DNA of 64,000 bases from NCBI GenBank assembly GCA_038137215.1, contig JAYQBG010000017.1, positions 1 through 64,000 of the forward strand. The letters are read 5' to 3'. A program made the translations under genes and the position numbers. The notes under the pieces were generated by a model that searched no databases, was not told the DNA's origin, and was given only the letters and a program-made list of their open reading frames with translations. Below are positions 59,224-64,000 of the stretch, piece by piece. The first letter of the stretch is position 1; each line of letters opens with the position of its first letter. The stretch comes from JABJAG01 sp038137215. GTDB taxonomy: Bacteria > Pseudomonadota > Alphaproteobacteria > UBA6615.

Positions 59224-60099
59224 TCAGCCTTTCTTGAGCTGGTTGCGGTCGTTGGCCAGATCGTCGAGATACTGGTCCACAACTTCCTTGTTCTTCATGC
59301 GGAACTTCATGAAGTCCGGCTTGCGCTTGTCGAGGAAGGCCTGCATGCCCTCCATGGATTCCTCGCTGCCCCAGACATGCGCCAGCAGTTCCATGCCGTG
59401 CTGCCAGGAGGCATAGAGCTCGTCGGATTCGTGGTTCAGGGACTTCTTGGTCATGCGGATAGTCTGACCGCTGTGGCCCTTGATGGTCTCGCACCACTTC
59501 TTGGTTTCTTCCAGAAGATCGTCATGGGGCACAACCTTGTTGATCAGGCCGATATCCACGGCCTCCTGTGCGTTGAAGGTGCGGGCCAGGAAAATCATCT
59601 CGCGGGCGAGACGTTCGCCGATGATGCGCGGAATGTACTGGGTGGCGCCGACGGTCGGGCAGGCACCGACCTTCGCACCGGACTGACCGAAATGGGCGCG
59701 GTCCGAAGCGATCACCATGTCGCACCACAGGGCGAGCTCATGTCCGCCGCCCATGCACCAGCCGTTGACCATGGCGATGACGGGAATGGGCAGGCCGCGG
59801 ATGGTCATGGCCGTGCCAAGCATCCGGTCATTCCAGTGATAGGCATTGGTCCAGTTCAGCTTCATCATCGCGCCGAAATCGCCACCGGCCGAGAAGGACT
59901 GGTCACCCGCGCCGGTAACGACCGCACAGGCGATCGAGGCATCGTTGCGCGTGGACTTGAACGCGTGGATCAGCTCATCAAGGGTCTGTTCGCGGAATGC
60001 ATTGCGCGAATTCGGACGGTTGATCGTGATCCAGGCGACGTTGTCTTTGACCTCGAACAGGATATCTTCGAAATCTTCGGATGTGGGCAGGTTCGACAT
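59224..60099 (-). CDS. enoyl-CoA hydratase/isomerase-family protein (MenB/BadI-like)
   Basis: The 291-aa crotonase has VKDNVAWITINRPNSRNAFREQTLDEL near residue 17, the oxyanion loop FSAGGDFGAMM near residue 68, VNGWCMGGGHELALWCDMVIAS near residue 112 and VGATQYIPRIIGERLAREMIFLARTFNAQEAVDIGLINKVV near residue 148. The GGD loop and length are closer to MenB and BadI (ring-forming or ring-cleaving CoA enzymes) than to classical hydratases. It heads the leftward pair with the CoA-transferase. Its divergent promoter contains several inverted repeats. Confidence 0.9.
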   Translation of the reverse strand: MSNLPTSEDFEDILFEVKDNVAWITINRPNSRNAFREQTLDELIHAFKSTRNDASIACAVVTGAGDQSFSAGGDFGAMMKLNWTNAYHWNDRMLGTAMTIRGLPIPVIAMVNGWCMGGGHELALWCDMVIASDRAHFGQSGAKVGACPTVGATQYIPRIIGERLAREMIFLARTFNAQEAVDIGLINKVVPHDDLLEETKKWCETIKGHSGQTIRMTKKSLNHESDELYASWQHGMELLAHVWGSEESMEGMQAFLDKRKPDFMKFRMKNKEVVDQYLDDLANDRNQLKKG

Positions 60100-60133
60100 C
60101 TTGGTAGGTTCCCCTCGATTGGTATGTGTCGGG

Positions 60134-60200
60134 GTCCAGAGCCACGCAAAAGAGAATGACCTCTGGACTGTTGATTTTGTCCGGACATATATACAGTCCG
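60134..60200. promoter_or_regulatory. divergent promoter with nested inverted repeats
   Basis: GTCCAGAG (60134-60141) and CTCTGGAC (60161-60168) are exact inverted repeats. A second pair, CGGAC (60182-60186) and GTCCG (60196-60200), flanks ATATATACA. The repeats share a GGAC/GTCC core, so one regulator could bind all of them. They lie between the start of the crotonase (60099) and that of the dehydrogenase (60260). The GntR protein at 62381 is a candidate binder. Confidence 0.5.
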
Positions 60201-60259
60201 CGCGAGCACAGAACAGTGCTTTTCCGATACAATAATCGCGTTTTTACCCGGGGAAACTC

Positions 60260-61189
60260 ATGACTGCCAACAATCCGATCCAGACCGTTCTCATCTATGG
60301 CTACGGGGTCATGGGCAAGGGCGTGTCCGCCACCTTTGCCGATGCGGGCTTTGAAACCATTGTCAAAAGCAGTCGTGCCAATACACTCGATGATCTTCCC
60401 GAGGGTGTGACGGCGACCGCCGATTTTCCCGAGAAGGCGCCCGATCTGGTGATCGAGTTCGTACCCGAAGACGTGGCCGTTAAGAAAAAGGTCTTTGCGG
60501 AGATCGAGGCCGCCTATCCGAATGACGATGTGATCATTGCCACTGGCACGTCGGGAATGTCGCTCGAGGAACTGGGTGACGATCTCAAGCGGCCGCATTT
60601 GTTCACAGGCATCCACTATTTCATGCCGGCAGATACGACGGCCGTGGCCGAAGTCATGGCGGGCCCGGGTGCGCCGGTTGAGGTAGTTGATGTGGTCGCG
60701 GATGCCGTGCAGCGCACCGGCAAGGAGATCGTGACGCTCTACAAGCCGATCGTGGGTTTCCTGATCAATCGCCTGCAGCACATCATCCTGCACGAAGCCT
60801 ATTATCTGGTGGAGGAAGGGGTTGCCACGCCGGCCGATATCGATATGGCGGCCCGCAAGATGCTGGCGCCGCGCATGTGCCTCAACGGCCTGATCGAGCA
60901 GAAGGACACGTCGGGGCTGGAGATCCATGCGCTGGCACAGATGTCGATTGTGCCGGAACTGCACTCGACCGACACCCCGAACCCGCTGATTCAGGATATG
61001 GTGGCACGCGGAGAAGTGGGACTGTCGGCCGGGAAGGGGTTTTACGACTGGGACGGGTGTGACGTGGACATGGTTCGCAAGCAGTCTTCCGAACGTCTGC
61101 GCAAGCTCAGCAAGTTCCTGGACGAGGAAGTCTCGGACTATGCGCCGGGAACCAAGCCGAAATCACGTGAACTGAAGCGAGGGCGCTAA
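60260..61189 (+). CDS. 3-hydroxyacyl-CoA dehydrogenase-family NAD-binding protein
   Basis: The 309-aa product has the NAD loop VLIYGYGVMGKGVSATFADAGFE at residues 10-32 and ATGTSGMSLEEL near residue 97. It also has HYFMPADTTAVAEVMAG with the substrate His, and VGFLINRLQHIILHEAYYLVEEGVATPADIDMAARKML in the C-terminal helical domain. It oxidises a 3-hydroxyacyl-CoA or a related hydroxy acid (L-gulonate, lambda-crystallin group). It is divergent from the crotonase gene, and the enolase-superfamily gene follows after about 90 bases. Confidence 0.92.
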   Translation: MTANNPIQTVLIYGYGVMGKGVSATFADAGFETIVKSSRANTLDDLPEGVTATADFPEKAPDLVIEFVPEDVAVKKKVFAEIEAAYPNDDVIIATGTSGMSLEELGDDLKRPHLFTGIHYFMPADTTAVAEVMAGPGAPVEVVDVVADAVQRTGKEIVTLYKPIVGFLINRLQHIILHEAYYLVEEGVATPADIDMAARKMLAPRMCLNGLIEQKDTSGLEIHALAQMSIVPELHSTDTPNPLIQDMVARGEVGLSAGKGFYDWDGCDVDMVRKQSSERLRKLSKFLDEEVSDYAPGTKPKSRELKRGR

Positions 61190-61276
61190 GCCACCCTCAC
61201 GTTTCGTCAGGCATAACACGAGGGCCCCATCCTGAATTTGATGAAGGATGTGGCCCGGCAAGGAGAGGAAACAAAA

Positions 61277-62377
61277 ATGAAGATCACGAAAATCGAAGCC
61301 ATGGCAGCCGATTTGCCCCTTGAACGTCCGATCAAGATGTCCGGGGTTGAGATCGCAGTCTCCGAAAATGTGTTTGCCCGGATCGAGACCGATGACGGGC
61401 TCGTCGGCTGGGGGGAGGCGTCTTCGTCGCCTTCCATGACCGGTGAAACCGTTGAGAGCATGGTCGCCGCGATCGACTTCCTGGCGCCTTTCATGGAAGG
61501 CCGCGATCCGTCGGATTTTGCTGAAAATCTCGCGGAAATGGACTGGCGCATGTACGGCAATGCCAGTGCTAAGACCATCATTGAAATGGCGCTGTATGAC
61601 ATCGCCGGCAAGGCACAGCAGAAGAGCGTGGCCGAACTGCTCGGCGGCGTAAAGCGCACGGAACTACCGATCCTCTACATGCTAGCAACCGGAAACATCG
61701 ACGTCGATGTGGCCGAGGCCGCCGAAAAGGCCCAGGCCGGGGTCACCAATATGAAGATCAAGGTCGGTGGCAAGCCTGTTGAGCAGGATATCGAGCGCAC
61801 GGTCGCCATTCGCAAAGCGGTGAATGGCGGGGTGCAGCTGTCAGCCGACTGTAACCAGGGCTGGAGCCGTGAAGAAGCGCTGACCTATGTCCGCGGGGCG
61901 AGCGAATCGCTCGATTTTCTCGAGCAGCCGGTGATGGGCCACGACGTCGAAGGCATGGCAATGATCGCGTCCGAATCTGCCTGCCCCATCGGCGCTGATG
62001 AGGGCCTGCACAGCGTGAGTGACATTCACAAGCACAAGGAAATGGGTGCGGCCCAGGGCGGCAGCCTCAAGATGATCAAGCTTGGTGGTGTAACCAAGGC
62101 TTATCAGGCGACCGAACTGTTCGACGAGCTGGGCCTTCATGTGAACCTGGCAGGAAAAGTCGCGGAATCGAGCGTTTCGAGCTCTGCCGTGCTCCAGATT
62201 GCAGCCGCCGCACCGTCGATCGAGTGGGGTGTCAGCATTACCTCTCAGTATCTCAAGAAGGATATCGTCAAGGACGGTCTTGAGGTCGTGGACGGGCGCG
62301 TGACCCTGCCGGCCGGGGCGGGTCTGGGTGTTGAGGTGGATCAGGACGCCCTGCGCGAATACATGCGCAAGGTCTGA
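61277..62377 (+). CDS. enolase-superfamily enzyme (mandelate racemase/muconate lactonizing type)
   Basis: The 366-aa product has the metal ligands Asp191 (SADCNQGW), Glu216 (FLEQPV) and Asp241 (IGADEGL), the general base pair in MKIKVGG (Lys160/Lys162) and the second lysine in KMIKLGGVTKAYQ (Lys268). That set defines the MLE subgroup, which racemises, epimerises or cycloisomerises carboxylates. The substrate is unknown. Start ATG 61277 has AAGGAGAGGAAACAAAA in front. A GntR/UTRA regulator gene converges directly behind it. Confidence 0.93.
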   Translation: MKITKIEAMAADLPLERPIKMSGVEIAVSENVFARIETDDGLVGWGEASSSPSMTGETVESMVAAIDFLAPFMEGRDPSDFAENLAEMDWRMYGNASAKTIIEMALYDIAGKAQQKSVAELLGGVKRTELPILYMLATGNIDVDVAEAAEKAQAGVTNMKIKVGGKPVEQDIERTVAIRKAVNGGVQLSADCNQGWSREEALTYVRGASESLDFLEQPVMGHDVEGMAMIASESACPIGADEGLHSVSDIHKHKEMGAAQGGSLKMIKLGGVTKAYQATELFDELGLHVNLAGKVAESSVSSSAVLQIAAAAPSIEWGVSITSQYLKKDIVKDGLEVVDGRVTLPAGAGLGVEVDQDALREYMRKV

Positions 62378-62380
62378 GGT

Positions 62381-63127
62381 CTAACCGGCCGTCCAGTCGC
62401 GGGTCAGTTCCATCGAATAGACAAAGCGGCCTTCCGGGTGGACGCTGACCGTCGTCTCGAACACTCGGTCATCCTGCCCGGTGTAGCAGCGGGTAATTGT
62501 CATCGCGGCACTGCCGGGTTCGACATCGAGCTTTGCTGCCAGTTCCCTAGAAAGCTGGCAGGCGCTCATGGAAAGCCGGGCATGCGCGATCACCTCCCGG
62601 TGAGCACTCTCGATGATACGGTGGACGGGGCCGTGCTCTGTGAGCAGGCGGCGCGCAGTCTCTTCGTATTCGGGCAAGACGAAAATTTCCTGCCAGCAGA
62701 TCGGCTGTCCGTTTTCTATCAATCGCCGGACGCCCGAAATCCGGAACCAGCTGGAGCCGGCCGGGAGCGAAAGCCGTTCCGCGTTGGAGGGCGCCAGTGT
62801 CACGATTCCCGTATCACCCAATTCGAATGTCGTGTCGGGATATTGCAGAAGTTCCGAGAGGGAATTGACCGACTGAGTGTAGGCGCCTTTCGGTGCGTTC
62901 GCCGCGACCCGTGTCCCCGAACCGCGTCGCATGTTGACCAGGCCTTCTTCGCGCAACTGACGCAGCGCGGCGCGCACGGTGTAGCGGCTCACATCGTAGC
63001 GTTCACATAACTCCATCTCGGTGGGCAGCATGGCCCCGATATCCAGACTCCCGGAGAGGATCTCCGATCGAAGATCGTTTGCGATCCGTTGATAGCGCGG
63101 ACGATTTTGATCCTGGGCGAGCGACAT
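62381..63127 (-). CDS. GntR-family transcriptional regulator (HutC/UTRA type)
   Basis: The 248-aa product has the GntR winged helix (QRIANDLRSEILSGSLDIGAMLPTEMELCERYDVSRYTVRAAL, residues 13-56, and the wing REEGLVNMRRGSGTRV). A UTRA effector domain follows from about residue 95 (SSWFRISGVRRLIENGQPICWQEIFV). It binds operator DNA and responds to a small molecule. It is convergent with the enolase-superfamily gene and divergent from the LVIVD protein at 63285. The likely targets are these neighbours and the divergent promoter at 60100-60259. Confidence 0.93.
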   Translation of the reverse strand: MSLAQDQNRPRYQRIANDLRSEILSGSLDIGAMLPTEMELCERYDVSRYTVRAALRQLREEGLVNMRRGSGTRVAANAPKGAYTQSVNSLSELLQYPDTTFELGDTGIVTLAPSNAERLSLPAGSSWFRISGVRRLIENGQPICWQEIFVLPEYEETARRLLTEHGPVHRIIESAHREVIAHARLSMSACQLSRELAAKLDVEPGSAAMTITRCYTGQDDRVFETTVSVHPEGRFVYSMELTRDWTAG

Positions 63128-63284
63128 GCAGGGACCAATCCTGTGGAAGGCGTTGCGTGAATTATAGGCAGAGTTGCACGAAGAGCGAATCCCGATCAGT
63201 GGATAGTTCGGTTCACCGCTTTACAGCTTCGGTGTTGCGAACCTAGTCTTGGGCCTTCAGATACAGCCAGTCCGGGGGGAGAAA

Positions 63285-64000
63285 ATGGCATTTCCGCAGG
63301 GCAAAACCTTTGCCAAGAATGTGACTGCGATCGGATATACCGACTGCGACCGGAAACCCGCGTTCAAGCTGGCCCTGCACAGGGATGGCGACCGCTGGTT
63401 TCTCTACACCGGTCTGTTCTGGCATTCGGGCTTTTCGATTATCGAGGTCACTGATCCCGAAAACCCGCGTTTCGTGAAGACCGTGGAGGGGCCGGCGAAC
63501 ACCTGGACATTGCAGGTTCAGGTGGCTGACGGGCTGCTGGTGACCTCTCAGGAGAAAATCATGGAGGGCTGGGGCCATGTCGAAGGCCAGCCCTGGGGAG
63601 AGGGGGCGCTGATCTGGAGTCTCGAAGATCCGGAAAACCCTGAACTTCTCAGTCACTGGAAAACCGGCGGAGATGGGACCCATCGCAACTACTACGATGG
63701 CGGGCGCTACATCTACATGACCGGGCTGCCGGAAGGATATCAGGGCAATATCCTGCAGATCGTCGATATCGAGGATCCCCGCAACCCCAAGGAGGTTGGG
63801 CGCTGGTGGATGGAAGGACAGCACCTGGCTGGCGGCGATCCGCCCGCTCCGCGCGGTGTGATGTTGCATGGCGGGGCATATGTGAAAGGTGATCGTGCCT
63901 ATTTGCCCTACAGTTCAGGTGGTTTCGTGGTCCTGGATATCTCGGACAAGACCAATCCCACGAAAATCAGCGATTTGCCGTTCTGTCCGCCATTTCAGAC
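63285..64000 (+). CDS. LVIVD-repeat beta-propeller-like protein (partial, runs off the window)
   Basis: ATG 63285 with GGGGGGAG just before it opens a frame without stop to the window edge (238 complete codons). The product has repeated blades with IIEVTDPENPRFVKTVEG, LIWSLEDPENPELLSHW, ILQIVDIEDPRNPKEVGRWW and VVLDISDKTNPTKISDL. This is the LVIVD motif of cytoplasmic or secreted propeller proteins. Histidines occur in THRNYYDGG and VMLHGGAYV. No signal peptide is present. The catalytic role, if any, is unknown. It may be controlled by the divergent GntR gene. Confidence 0.88.
   Translation, partial: MAFPQGKTFAKNVTAIGYTDCDRKPAFKLALHRDGDRWFLYTGLFWHSGFSIIEVTDPENPRFVKTVEGPANTWTLQVQVADGLLVTSQEKIMEGWGHVEGQPWGEGALIWSLEDPENPELLSHWKTGGDGTHRNYYDGGRYIYMTGLPEGYQGNILQIVDIEDPRNPKEVGRWWMEGQHLAGGDPPAPRGVMLHGGAYVKGDRAYLPYSSGGFVVLDISDKTNPTKISDLPFCPPFQ

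Overview
The window reads as a GC-rich chromosome segment of an aerobic, heterotrophic alphaproteobacterium, most likely a Rhodospirillales-like lineage. The reasons are the family mix (ferredoxin-type GltBD, CcoS and the end of CcoI, SelO, a fused TRAP permease, PurU, many CoA-dependent and short-chain oxidoreductases), strong AGGAGG-type ribosome binding sites and frequent ATGA or TAATG gene overlaps. This assignment is inference from gene content. There is no rRNA, intact tRNA, transposase, integrase, CRISPR array or phage structural gene. Two 10-base N runs (541-550 and 51178-51187) show that it is a scaffold from a draft or metagenome assembly.

Layout. 1-1055 holds a tiny gene, a possible small RNA, a gap and degenerate copies of the 3' half of a tRNA-Met(CAT). 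1056-7000 carries yaaA, a Fe(III) ABC permease facing its binding protein with a Fur-like operator, a YghU-type glutathione transferase and a truncated EamA transporter. 7444-13574 is the gltB-gltD glutamate synthase operon. 13787-15487 is a broken TRAP permease and a dienelactone hydrolase interrupted by amber codons. 15651-27270 holds two msrA-type genes, selO, an FMN-dependent hydroxyacid oxidase, hydrolases, a BASS transporter, metallo-beta-lactamase, fasciclin and Rieske proteins, and an amidohydrolase. 27304-36199 holds an SMP-30 protein, a 26-codon microgene, purU and a leftward operon ending in an orphan CoxL-type molybdenum hydroxylase. 36340-51508 holds amidase, luciferase-like monooxygenase, pdxA, pirin, a benzoate-CoA-ligase-like enzyme, ccoS and several hydrolases. 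51949-64000 holds a BisC/TorA-type molybdoenzyme, dehydrogenases, a CoA-transferase/crotonase pair facing a 3-hydroxyacyl-CoA dehydrogenase, an enolase-superfamily enzyme and a GntR regulator. The recurring theme is uptake and CoA- or hydrolase-based breakdown of small organic and aromatic acids.

The most striking property is how many genes are damaged without any mobile element in sight. At least six deletion or rearrangement scars cut genes in mid-frame: EamA, TRAP, GDPD, HlyD against an unknown gene, VOC dioxygenase against ccoI, and 3-hydroxyanthranilate dioxygenase against a PAS sensor. A further four otherwise intact reading frames carry single in-frame stops: dienelactone hydrolase, a 110-codon gene, a Gfo/Idh oxidoreductase and an alpha/beta hydrolase. 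The TRAP remnant also has one. This points either to real genome erosion or to assembly and amplification artefacts, and the sequence alone cannot separate the two. No clearly new multi-gene system was found. The best small candidates for novelty are the 26-codon gene with a perfect extended Shine-Dalgarno at 28325, the possible small RNA at 292-430, and the conserved-looking but unrecognised protein at 43115.
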